From contig JAEXOD010000207.1 in the NCBI GenBank assembly GCA_023447335.1, positions 1 to 17,142 of the forward strand: a stretch of DNA of 17,142 bases, written 5' to 3'. The notes beneath the pieces were generated by a model. That model did no database searches. It saw only the letters and a program-made list of their open reading frames with translations, and was not told where the DNA came from. The stretch's first letter is position 1, and each line of letters begins with the position of its first letter. This DNA comes from Bacteroidota bacterium. Its GTDB lineage: Bacteria > Bacteroidota > Ignavibacteria > Ignavibacteriales > Melioribacteraceae. Shown piece by piece: positions 7,614 to 15,816 of the stretch. The position numbers and the translations under genes were made by a program.

Positions 7614-8821
7614 TCCTCATCCTCTGTCTTTTTTGGAATATTAAGCTTCAATTCTTCCAATCTTTTTTGGTTTTTCAAAATTTGTTCTTTTAAGACTTCG
7701 TTTTTATTTATTATTCGGTCCTTTAGTGATTGATTAATTTCAATTTTAACCAAGATAATAACTTCTTTTTTTACAACTTCTTTACTATCATATCCGGTTA
7801 AATAACGCAATCCAAGTACCCACCAAGGCAAATCTTTTAAGAACGGAATTCCTTTTCTAATATTATTTTCTTCGTTAATAAAAAGACCGCCTATAGCTGT
7901 TTCTTCTCCGTCTAACATAAGAACTTGTGTGGTCGCCTTTGTCTTTCTAATTTCGGGACGCTCAACATCAGCTAGCGCACTACTTCTTTCTACATCAAGC
8001 TGCAATAAAATATAATCTATTCCGTCTTCATTATAAATATACGGTGATACTTCTATAATTGTACCAGTCGAAAAAAACTGTTCAACAACATTCCCGGCAA
8101 AATCTTTTTGCTTAACCGAATTATCACTCCCTATTTGAATTCTACCTTTTTGCTGATCTCTTACAGTTATTGAAGGAGAAGCAATTATTTCTCCTAAATT
8201 TTCCGATTCAAAAAATTTAAATACAGAAGATGCCGTACCGGCAAAACTTCCTAAGTTAAAGTCGCTCTCGGCATTCACATTAAAATCCGATGTAGTTGTT
8301 TGCGTACTTGTTGCAAAAGAAGTTAATCCCGTTCCAATACTCAAACCTTGCTTACTTAGTAAAGCCTGCCAATTTATTCCACGCTCACGCATTTCGGTAA
8401 CATTGGCTTCAAAAAACACCGCCGATATTTTTACATCCCTGCTACTTATCGGAGCATATGTAATAGTCGCGGGTTTTTCAACTTTTGTTTCATCTTTTTT
8501 AACATAAATCGCTTCGGAGGTTTCTTCGTAAAATAATCCGTGATACTGAGTAATTGTTAACAATGCCTTTTTATAAGGCATACGTGTCAATTCTATTCCG
8601 ATTGGTTTTGTATATTCTAATGTAAGTAATATTTTTCTACCGGTAACTTTTTCGCTTATTTTACTTAAAATTTCAACCGCAATATTAAAAGGGAGGTTTT
8701 CTGATAAAGTAACTAACTCTTCCGGATTATAAGCACCGGTTAAAGTTTTTTGCAAATCGGTCTGACCCGTTACTATATAATTAAACGTTAAAAAGGCTAA
8801 AATTAAAATTATCTTTTTCAT
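7610..8821 (-). CDS. Short secretin, outer-membrane channel of the pilus-like system
   Basis: A 403-residue protein that begins with a signal peptide (MKK, hydrophobic 4-18, likely cleavage near VTG-QT at 19/20). Residues about 45-108 look like one small N0/STN-type periplasmic domain. Residues about 128-363 form the secretin core, with EIIASPSITVRDQQ (211-224), TGTIIEVSPYI (252-262), the IGGLF strand (310-314), a segment resembling the secretin signature (IPFLKDLPWW, 325-334) and KKEVIILVKIEI near the end. A charged, probably coiled tail (364-403) follows. At about 400 residues it is much shorter than typical PilQ or GspD, which carry several N domains and often AMIN domains. It overlaps the PilO-PilP gene by 4 bp, matching the classic pilMNOPQ order. 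No lipoprotein pilotin gene is visible. The secretin call is firm. Type IV pilus rather than type II secretion is inferred from the PilT-like gene. Confidence 0.92.
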   Translation of the reverse strand: MKKIILILAFLTFNYIVTGQTDLQKTLTGAYNPEELVTLSENLPFNIAVEILSKISEKVTGRKILLTLEYTKPIGIELTRMPYKKALLTITQYHGLFYEETSEAIYVKKDETKVEKPATITYAPISSRDVKISAVFFEANVTEMRERGINWQALLSKQGLSIGTGLTSFATSTQTTTSDFNVNAESDFNLGSFAGTASSVFKFFESENLGEIIASPSITVRDQQKGRIQIGSDNSVKQKDFAGNVVEQFFSTGTIIEVSPYIYNEDGIDYILLQLDVERSSALADVERPEIRKTKATTQVLMLDGEETAIGGLFINEENNIRKGIPFLKDLPWWVLGLRYLTGYDSKEVVKKEVIILVKIEINQSLKDRIINKNEVLKEQILKNQKRLEELKLNIPKKTEDEE

Positions 8822-9717
8822 TTTTTCTCACTCTTCTTTTTATCGGTTTCAGTTGCAAGAGTTAGGTTTACTCTTTCGATAATTCCCCCTTTATTTAAAA
8901 TAAAGTGGACTTCGTTATTCTCAAAATCTATTTTTGTAACATACCCTAAATAAACTTCATCTCCTTCCCAAAGCAAGAATGTTTTTCCTCTTCCGTCAAC
9001 TAAAAAGGCTCCGTCAGGGATAATCGCCAATAATTGGGCACTTTGAACATCTAATAATCCGTTAATATTGGGAGGAATTTCATTTCTTATACCGGGATAG
9101 AATATATCGTAAATAGGATTTGGATATAAATTGTTTTCTGCTGAAAGTGTCGTTGCAAAAAAATCGTTATAAGCGAAATATACTGCTGCTTGAATTGTAA
9201 AATTTATTAAATAATTTGCCGTTCCGGTGTTATCTACTTTTACAAAATTTGTTAGGGAAACACTTCTAATTTTTTTAAGTTCTTTACTTTCTTCAATAGC
9301 GTAAATCAACCTATATAAGTCGTTATAAGTTGCCGTTCCGGCTAGTGTATATAAATAATACTGAAATTCACCCTCTTTATTTGAATTTTCAAAAGTAATA
9401 TTTACAAAAGATTCTTCAGAAAAGTTTTCTGTAACTCTATTTATAAAATCATAAAACTTAGTTTGTTGTAATCCAAACGGAATGTTAAATTTCCTTAAAG
9501 CCAATATAGAATCCAATATTGCGGCTCTTTCTTGAAGTTGGGCTAAAGTTTGCAACAAAGTTTCTTTATCGCCCATCCTAGCTTTCATCCTCACAATAGT
9601 TTCTTCTTTTTGCTTAATAATTCCCTTCTGTTTAAAAAACGAAAAATAAGAACCTACCGCCGATATAACGAGGAAGATTAGAAACAACATTAAAGTATTT
9701 ATAATTTTTCTATTCAT
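8818..9717 (-). CDS. PilO-PilP-like fusion, inner-membrane alignment protein
   Basis: A 299-residue protein with a short cytoplasmic N-terminus, one membrane helix (about 7-27), a periplasmic coiled coil (about 30-75) and an alpha/beta domain (85-180) as in PilO. A proline-rich linker (about 195-217) leads to a compact beta domain (about 218-288) with the pattern AIIPDGAFLVDGRGKTFLLW, then EGDEVYLGYVTKID, an acidic strand, HFILNKGG and ERVNLTL. That second part resembles the PilP/GspC homology-region domain, which contacts the secretin. A single chain would thus link the inner membrane to the secretin, a job done in other species by PilO plus the lipoprotein PilP. The 4-bp overlaps with both neighbours fit the pilMNOPQ order. 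PilO-like and PilP-like assignments rest on topology and pattern, since these families have low sequence identity. Confidence 0.8.
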   Translation of the reverse strand: MNRKIINTLMLFLIFLVISAVGSYFSFFKQKGIIKQKEETIVRMKARMGDKETLLQTLAQLQERAAILDSILALRKFNIPFGLQQTKFYDFINRVTENFSEESFVNITFENSNKEGEFQYYLYTLAGTATYNDLYRLIYAIEESKELKKIRSVSLTNFVKVDNTGTANYLINFTIQAAVYFAYNDFFATTLSAENNLYPNPIYDIFYPGIRNEIPPNINGLLDVQSAQLLAIIPDGAFLVDGRGKTFLLWEGDEVYLGYVTKIDFENNEVHFILNKGGIIERVNLTLATETDKKKSEKK

Positions 9718-11291
9718 TTTGGTCTTAACGTATCTTGTGTTATACTATAGTTAATTATAAATGTATATGCAGCCTTATCCCTAATAGGTTCATGTATCAT
9801 ATTCTGCAATACTGCCGTACTATTTTGTTCAACAAATTTAGTAACTGATAAGCGTGATAAAGTTATACCGTTCAATATAATGCTGTTTGCCGATTTACCA
9901 TCTAGCTTAGTAAACCAAAAGTTTCTTTTCCTTTCTACAAATTGTGAAATATTGTTAAGCTCGGTGTTCCATATTTCGGTACCGCTCATAGCGCTATCTA
10001 ATAATGCCGTAGTTTTATCAAATTCTGCAATTCTCCTTTCTATAGGAGTAATTTGATTTAATATATTTTCATTCTCTCTTTCCATCTGCTCAAGTCTTGT
10101 TATTTCAATCTCTAGATCAGAGATCATCCTATAATTAGTCAATATCTTTACCGTAAAATAAAACGTTGCGGCAAATAACAAAGGTAACATAGCATAACTA
10201 TGCCAACTAAACTGAAAGAATTTCTGATTTTCTTTAATTTTACGTGGTAAAATAGAAATTCCTTTAATACGTTTTTCGCTTTCTTCAAAATATTCAAACC
10301 CTGTAGCCAATAAAATTGAGAAAGAACTTAAATTCTCTATAGCATCATTGTTAAGTATTGAAGAATCAAAAACTTCTAAATTTAAATTAACAACATTCGC
10401 TTCAGGAAAAGTACCGTAAAAAGAAAGCAACAAATTTTCGGAGCTATCATCACCACATAAAACTACATTGTCTAATCTGGGAATATTCCCATTTTCCATT
10501 TCTAACAATATTTTCGAAAAATACACATCATATGTATGTAAATTTTTCGTCCCTATATCAAGGGTTGCTCCTATATGAATTAAATTTTGTCCTTCTAAAA
10601 ACAATAATCTGCTATACTCTTTTCCGGTATAAATTATCAAGGAATAATCTTCGGGGAAAAACTTAGTTGTTTTTAAAACTAAATTAACAAGAGCTATTTC
10701 ACCACTTTTAATGGCTGCAATTTTATAAAATCTTTTTCTATTGCGAGCGGCAAGTTCATTAATAAAAGTTACGGAAGGAACTTCGGCTTCTAAATATGCA
10801 ATATAATTATGTTTATCCTTAAATGTAACATAATCAAACAAATCCGCACTTAAAGTGACCCCTTTTACGGTTAGTAACTCATCGATTATTGATGAATTTA
10901 AAGTTTTATCTTTCGGTAAAATTGGTTTATCATAAACATAATACCCCATTGCAGGGTCCGCTGCCACAGCAATAAACTCAAAGTTTTTTAATTTAAATTC
11001 TTTTAAGGCTGCCGAAATAACTTCTACATTATTGATGCTTTCTGCATTTTGATCAACTGTCGCAATATCAGAATTAATTCCTTCCAAAGAAATCTCATCA
11101 GAGTCGCTTTTTGCCATTTCGTCAATAATCTTTACTCTATCTTCGTTATCCGATTTAACCTCAGGATTCTGAGCAAAAACAGGATTATCCGTAGAAGCAA
11201 CCTTTAGAATTTTAATTTTACCGTTTTCATAAGTTAAAGCAGCTGCTTTTGTTTCGTTCCCTTCGGTAAATATACAGATTACGGCTTTCAT
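9714..11291 (-). CDS. PilM-PilN-like fusion (GspL-like) alignment protein
   Basis: A 525-residue protein. Residues 1 to about 355 are cytoplasmic and resemble a divergent actin-like PilM, with phosphate-binding-like stretches AVICIFTEGNETKAAAL near the start and YSLIIYTGKEYSRLLF (216-231). An acidic, probably disordered insertion lies at about 33-95. One membrane helix (about 366-385, AMLPLLFAATFYFTVKIL) is followed by a periplasmic coiled coil (388-425) and a ferredoxin-like domain (430-520) as in PilN. Canonical type IV pili have separate PilM and PilN. A fused chain is the arrangement of GspL in type II secretion. The ATG lies 3 bp after the PilT-like stop, and the gene overlaps the next one by 4 bp. 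The reading frame is continuous through the junction, so the fusion is not an assembly error visible here. Confidence 0.82.
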   Translation of the reverse strand: MKAVICIFTEGNETKAAALTYENGKIKILKVASTDNPVFAQNPEVKSDNEDRVKIIDEMAKSDSDEISLEGINSDIATVDQNAESINNVEVISAALKEFKLKNFEFIAVAADPAMGYYVYDKPILPKDKTLNSSIIDELLTVKGVTLSADLFDYVTFKDKHNYIAYLEAEVPSVTFINELAARNRKRFYKIAAIKSGEIALVNLVLKTTKFFPEDYSLIIYTGKEYSRLLFLEGQNLIHIGATLDIGTKNLHTYDVYFSKILLEMENGNIPRLDNVVLCGDDSSENLLLSFYGTFPEANVVNLNLEVFDSSILNNDAIENLSSFSILLATGFEYFEESEKRIKGISILPRKIKENQKFFQFSWHSYAMLPLLFAATFYFTVKILTNYRMISDLEIEITRLEQMERENENILNQITPIERRIAEFDKTTALLDSAMSGTEIWNTELNNISQFVERKRNFWFTKLDGKSANSIILNGITLSRLSVTKFVEQNSTAVLQNMIHEPIRDKAAYTFIINYSITQDTLRPK

Positions 11292-11294
11292 TAT

Positions 11295-12521
11295 CTATAC
11301 TGCCTTAATTATTTGCGACATTCTTGTTTTATTATTGGAATAAGCCATTGCATTATCCAACGTTATTTTTTTTGCTCTATATAATCTTAGCAAATCTTGT
11401 TCCATTGTTAACATTCCTTGAGGTGCACCTTGATTAATCATCATGTAAATTTCGCTGGTATTATTATTTTTTATAGCAGCACGAACAGATGGCGTTACAA
11501 TTAACACTTCTTTTGCCAAAACTCTTTTCCCGTCAATACTCGGAACTAACTTTTGACTTACCACAGAAATTAATACATCTGCTACCCTATTTCTAACACG
11601 CTCTTGTTCAACCGGATTTACTTCGGCAATAATTCTATCAATCGATTCAACGGCACTTGAAGTATGCAAAGTTGAAAACACTTTATGTCCCGTATCCGTC
11701 ACTTCCAAAGCAGCTAAAATAGTATCGGGATCTCTCATTTCCCCTATAACTATAATATCCGGATCTTGACGTAATGCTTGAATTACACCTTCTTTAAATG
11801 AAAGAACATCCCTTCCTACCTCTCTGTGCCTAATTAGAGAAGCATTAGATTTATGAACAAACTCAATCGGAGCTGCAATAATCACTATGTGAGCAGGATC
11901 AAATTTATTATGATAATCTATTATTGCGTCCAAAGTAGAAGATTTACCGGAACCCGTTATTCCTGTAATTAAGGATAAGCCAAATTTTATATAATCATGA
12001 CTCATCGCTTGTAACGCAAGAGGATGAAATTCCAATGATTCAACAGAACGTACATTTGCGGAAATAGCACGCATATTTAAAGCCACTGCATCTAAATCGA
12101 AATATGCATCTGCTCTAAATCTAACATCTCTATTTATTTTTTCATACTTAAATGTATAACTAAAATCTAAATTTCTATTGTTTTTCAAATAAAATGCTTG
12201 GTTTTGATTTAGAATTGAAACAATCAACACGTTTGATTCATCTTGAGTTAAATTCAATAAATCTCTAACTCTTCCCTTTTTACCAAAAATCCTAAACCAA
12301 ACATATCCTTCACATCCATGTCCGCCTACTTCAACATCACTAGCTTCTTGGTCAATCATTAATTGAAGAATGTGATTAAAATAATTAATTAAGACAACAT
12401 GCATATTTGAAGGTAATTTTGTAATATTTGTTATCACAAAATTAATCCGCTCCGGTCCTAGTATGGAAGGAGGTATTTGTCCAGCAAAGTTGGCTAAAAT
12501 ATTTTTAACATCTTCAAACAT
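11295..12521 (-). CDS. pilT: PilT-like retraction ATPase with altered Asp box
   Basis: A hexameric secretion ATPase of the PilT branch. Numbering from an in-frame TTG at 12542-12540, Walker A is GITGSGKSS (194-202), Walker B lies in DPDIIVIGEMRD (260-271), the His box is TGHKVFSTLHT (284-294), and the PilT-type tail includes IDRII and GMLTMEQDLL. In the Asp box the usual EDPIE reads AAPIE (223-227), removing the first acidic pair while keeping the last Glu. The N-terminal domain is longer than in typical PilT (about 350 aa) and has a divergent ASDVEV motif in place of DLH. I chose the ATG at 12521-12519 (408 aa), which has a GAG at 8-10 bases upstream. The TTG option has no SD. It lies 3 bp before the PilM-PilN gene. 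It may power pilus disassembly, or act as a regulatory or PilU-like subunit if its ATPase activity is impaired. Confidence 0.9.
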   Translation of the reverse strand: MFEDVKNILANFAGQIPPSILGPERINFVITNITKLPSNMHVVLINYFNHILQLMIDQEASDVEVGGHGCEGYVWFRIFGKKGRVRDLLNLTQDESNVLIVSILNQNQAFYLKNNRNLDFSYTFKYEKINRDVRFRADAYFDLDAVALNMRAISANVRSVESLEFHPLALQAMSHDYIKFGLSLITGITGSGKSSTLDAIIDYHNKFDPAHIVIIAAPIEFVHKSNASLIRHREVGRDVLSFKEGVIQALRQDPDIIVIGEMRDPDTILAALEVTDTGHKVFSTLHTSSAVESIDRIIAEVNPVEQERVRNRVADVLISVVSQKLVPSIDGKRVLAKEVLIVTPSVRAAIKNNNTSEIYMMINQGAPQGMLTMEQDLLRLYRAKKITLDNAMAYSNNKTRMSQIIKAV

Positions 12522-12577
12522 GTTTTCATCTCGATTTTTCAAAAAGAATATAATTAGAATCTAATATAAATTCAAAA

Positions 12578-14365
12578 TTATTCATCCATTGTTGCAGCAA
12601 AAACTTCGGCAAAACTTGTCAACCCGATTTTTACTTTTTCTAAGCCGGCTTCACGTAAATTAAGCGTACCGTCCGCTTTTGCTTGTAATCTTATGGCTTC
12701 TTCATCAACTTCTTCACCGCTTTTAACAATCAGCTCTCTAATTTTTTTTGTAAAGTATAATGCTTCGTGAATTGCTAAACGTCCCTTATAACCCGTGTTA
12801 TTACACTTAGGACATCCCCCGGGTTCATAAACATCATAGTTACTCCATTCTTCAATATTTAATCCGGCATTTTGCATAAACGCTTCTTCAAAATGGGTCA
12901 TTTTCTTTTTACAGTCACATAACTTACGAATTAATCGCTGTGCCACTATAATGTTAATTGCATACGCAATCAAAAACGGCTCAACCCCCATTTTGTATAA
13001 ACGGGCAACCGCACTTGGAGCATCGTTAGTATGCAACGTTGAAAATGTTAAGTGTCCCGTATTTGCAAGTTTAATAGCTGTTTCGGCGGTTTCTTTATCA
13101 CGCATTTCTCCTACAAGAACAATATCGGGGTCATGTCTTAAGATAGCACGAATAGCTTGCTCAAAATTCATCTTATAACCAATTTTTAATTGACGCGCCC
13201 CTTCAATAACATACTCTACGGGATCTTCAACCGTTAAGACGTTTTTAGTGGGATTAATAACTTGATAAAGTGCCGCAACAAGAGTTGTACTTTTACCGCT
13301 ACCCGTAGGACCGGTTAATATAATCATTCCCTGTGGTTGATTAATTGCCCTAACAAATGCCTGCTGTGAATATCCGACTAACCCCAATTTACTCAAATCT
13401 TTAATTACTTTACGGTCGTCCAAAATACGAATAACTATACTTTCGAACTTGTTTTTTAATTCCGTTCCTACCATAGGTAGTACTGAAACACGAAAACGGA
13501 TAATGTGTCCGTCAATTTCTCTTTGAATAAACCCGTCTTGTGCCTTCTCTCTTTCAAATCTATCCATTCCTTTAGATCTATCTTTTACAACCGCCATAAC
13601 CGCTTCGGGCAAAGTGCTCTCTTGTGCGTGCCAAAGTTGTAATTTACCGTCAATTCTAAAATGTATTTCGGTACGAGTACTCGATTTTGGAACTAAGTGA
13701 ATATCGCTAACTCCTCTTCTTACTCCTTCTACTAATGCTCCTTCGATTAAATTTATTAATGCACTTTTGTTTATTTCGGCATCAAGCTCTTCTTCATTTA
13801 CCGAAGTATCGTCAACTTCAACGGAAATTTCTTCGGCAGATTCTTCAATCATCTTTAGAAATTCATTTTCCGGAGGGAATAATAGTACAATCAACTTTTC
13901 ATAATCACGCAATCGCATATAAATAATTTCATATTTTTTTGCATTTAACGAATAAGCGATTTTTGATAATGCCTTATCAGTCGGATCAGTTGCGGCTAAG
14001 ATAAGTTTGTCTTTAATTTTTTCATCATACTTATATGGTACTACTTTATGCTTTAATAATACTTGCTTTACTTCTTCACCTTGTGACGTCATTAATTGTT
14101 TTACTTCATCACGCTGTTTATCACTTATCTGATCTACTTGTATATTTAGCTCTCTAAAGGCATATAAAATTGCAACTTCTCTAAAAATGGCATCATGATC
14201 GTAACCTAAATCTTGTACAAGTATTTGAGCAAGATTTCTTTTTATTTTGTTATCTTCCGATTGTTTTATGTGTAAAGCTTTTTCTAGTACTTTTACATCT
14301 ATTATTCCCTTCTTTAGAAGTAAATAGCCTATTTTGTCCGTAAGTTCTAATTGGTTATCTAACAT
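12578..14365 (-). CDS. pilB: PilB/GspE-like assembly ATPase
   Basis: A 595-residue cytoplasmic motor of the PilB/GspE/MshE family. The N-terminal region (1-165) is a T2SSE_N-like regulatory domain and an acidic linker (about 173-198) follows. The catalytic core has DIHLVPKS (221-228), Walker A GPTGSGKST (352-360), Asp box EDPVE (380-384), Walker B in DPDIVLVGEMRD (412-423) and His box TGHLTFSTLHT (436-446). A zinc-binding module comprises C483/C485 and C518/C521, then TGYKGR. The first cysteine pair is CxC rather than the usual CxxC. Unlike the PilT-like neighbour, all catalytic boxes are intact, so this is the likely extension ATPase. The ATG is 4 bp after the pilC stop with GGTGA just upstream. 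A 35-bp gap without obvious signals separates it from the PilT-like TTG position. Confidence 0.96.
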   Translation of the reverse strand: MLDNQLELTDKIGYLLLKKGIIDVKVLEKALHIKQSEDNKIKRNLAQILVQDLGYDHDAIFREVAILYAFRELNIQVDQISDKQRDEVKQLMTSQGEEVKQVLLKHKVVPYKYDEKIKDKLILAATDPTDKALSKIAYSLNAKKYEIIYMRLRDYEKLIVLLFPPENEFLKMIEESAEEISVEVDDTSVNEEELDAEINKSALINLIEGALVEGVRRGVSDIHLVPKSSTRTEIHFRIDGKLQLWHAQESTLPEAVMAVVKDRSKGMDRFEREKAQDGFIQREIDGHIIRFRVSVLPMVGTELKNKFESIVIRILDDRKVIKDLSKLGLVGYSQQAFVRAINQPQGMIILTGPTGSGKSTTLVAALYQVINPTKNVLTVEDPVEYVIEGARQLKIGYKMNFEQAIRAILRHDPDIVLVGEMRDKETAETAIKLANTGHLTFSTLHTNDAPSAVARLYKMGVEPFLIAYAINIIVAQRLIRKLCDCKKKMTHFEEAFMQNAGLNIEEWSNYDVYEPGGCPKCNNTGYKGRLAIHEALYFTKKIRELIVKSGEEVDEEAIRLQAKADGTLNLREAGLEKVKIGLTSFAEVFAATMDE

Positions 14366-14369
14366 AAAA

Positions 14370-15737
14370 TCACCGGATAAATAAATTTATTAAAAATTTC
14401 ATAGTTGGAGGTTTTGGGCTAATTGTTGCGGTTTCTGCAGATACAAGGGTTAACCCGATCATCACAATCATAATTACCATTGCAATAGTTACTTGTATTA
14501 ATTCAATTACATTTTTAAGTCTAAAAACCGTCTCGCTTTCATAATAGTTTGCAAGTTGTTTTGCAGTATTTTTAATTGTACCGGTCTCTTCACCGCTGTG
14601 AAATCTTGAAATAGCGGTATCAGTAAAAACACCCGTTGCTTCAAATGCATCGGTTATACCGGTACCTCTTTTTATCATCATCGGAATAGCCACACCTTTA
14701 ATTTTGTTTTCAAAATAACTATTTCCCGATGCTTCGGCAGCTATCTTGATAGGTTCTATACTTTCAGCAGATCCGCTGTATAAAGTATAAAACACTCTAC
14801 AAAACACTTCAATTAAAGTTTTATGAACTAAAGACCCAATAATCGGAATTCTTAACATCATTCTATCAACAAATAAAGAGCCTTTTTTTGATTTACTCCA
14901 TCTCCAAAATATAATAGGAGGAGCCATAAATATAATTGCTACTAAAATAGTATTGTTTAATAAAAAATCGCTAAACGCAAGAGTAGCAGCAGTTAAAGGG
15001 GGTAATTCGATTTTAAATTTTTGGAATAGTTTAGCTGTTTCGGGGAAAATGTAACCCACGTAAAATAGTACGGCAATAAACAAAACAAATAGGGTTACCA
15101 TCGGAGTAATCAACGCACTTTTTAGATCTTTCTTAAACTGTTGTTGTCTCTCTAAAAATTTTGCCGTTGCTTTATAAATCTCTGCCATATTACCGCTTTT
15201 TGCTGCTAAGCCTAACATATATGCAGTAAATTTACCAAATACACCTTGATACCTTAAAAATACTTCTTCGCTATCCGCTCCTTTTTTAAGGTCGTTATTT
15301 ATTTGTTTTAATGTTTCTTTTAAAGTCTTATTTTGAATATCGTTTATTAAAAGCGTTAAAATTTCGCCATACGGTAGTTTTTGTTCCAATAGCTCTGCAC
15401 TAATTTTAACAAATGAAACTATATCCTGCATCGGAGGTTTCATGTTAAAATCTAGAAGTTTTTTATTCACAGAAATAACGGTATAGCCCAATTTTTGTAA
15501 AGCTTTAACAACCTCTTCTTTATTAAAAGCCCTCTGTTCGCCGGTTGTAGGTTTTTCGTTTCCTTTTCTAATTTTAAAGATAAATGTCGATTTTTTCTCA
15601 ACAGATTTTAATGTTAAGCCATGTTTTTGAACCAAAGCATTAATTTTGGCTTTCCCTTCGGAATTTGTTGCAGCAGTTATTGATCCGTTAATAACTTGTC
15701 CGTTTGGTTTTAATGCATTAAATCTAAGTTCAATCAT
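14370..15737 (-). CDS. pilC: PilC/GspF-like inner-membrane platform protein
   Basis: A 455-residue polytopic protein with two copies of the T2SSF cytoplasmic helical domain, at about 103-225 and 300-420. Membrane helices lie at about 208-231, 259-279 and 411-434. It anchors the assembly ATPase to the membrane and feeds pilin subunits into the fibre. The N-terminal 100 residues hold what looks like a duplicated small module: residues 26-48 (KINALVQKHGLTLKSVEKK) and 70-93 (VVKALQKLGYTVISVNKK) follow the same helix-Gly-strand pattern, whereas family members usually have one. The C-terminus runs past the last helix into a proline-rich end (KPPTMKF). It is the first gene of the long operon, with a GAGAG SD 7 bases before the ATG, and lies just downstream of the pilin terminator. 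Confidence 0.95.
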   Translation of the reverse strand: MIELRFNALKPNGQVINGSITAATNSEGKAKINALVQKHGLTLKSVEKKSTFIFKIRKGNEKPTTGEQRAFNKEEVVKALQKLGYTVISVNKKLLDFNMKPPMQDIVSFVKISAELLEQKLPYGEILTLLINDIQNKTLKETLKQINNDLKKGADSEEVFLRYQGVFGKFTAYMLGLAAKSGNMAEIYKATAKFLERQQQFKKDLKSALITPMVTLFVLFIAVLFYVGYIFPETAKLFQKFKIELPPLTAATLAFSDFLLNNTILVAIIFMAPPIIFWRWSKSKKGSLFVDRMMLRIPIIGSLVHKTLIEVFCRVFYTLYSGSAESIEPIKIAAEASGNSYFENKIKGVAIPMMIKRGTGITDAFEATGVFTDTAISRFHSGEETGTIKNTAKQLANYYESETVFRLKNVIELIQVTIAMVIMIVMIGLTLVSAETATISPKPPTMKFLINLFIR

Positions 15738-15754
15738 CTTTTATCTCTCATTAT

Positions 15755-15790
15755 AAATAGAAAAAAGCCGGTAAAATTTTACCGGCTTAA
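15755..15790 (-). terminator. Strong rho-independent terminator after the second pilin gene
   Basis: Positions 15765-15788 form a perfect 24-bp palindrome whose half is AAGCCGGTAAAA. Read on the minus strand, the stem is followed by TTTTTTCTATT. It lies 28 bp after the pilin stop and 27 bp before the pilC ATG. It should end most pilin transcripts, with limited read-through into the machinery genes. On the plus strand the stem is followed by AAATATAC, so it does not look like a plus-strand terminator. Confidence 0.88.
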
Positions 15791-15816
15791 ATATACAAAA
15801 TTTCTAAATAATAATC

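Noticed and set aside
9714..11291. Assembly error as the cause of the PilM-PilN fusion
   Set aside because: The frame is continuous and the sequence passes smoothly through the membrane helix. Spacing to both neighbours is operon-like. A second fusion in the next gene makes real compaction more likely.
12522..12542. TTG start of the PilT-like gene, adding seven residues
   Set aside because: There is no SD in front of the TTG, while the ATG at 12521 has a weak GAG-type site and gives a natural N-terminus. It remains possible.
12951..13926. Short plus-strand open frames inside the pilB gene
   Set aside because: They are antisense to the catalytic core or linker of an intact ATPase and show no sign of being real.
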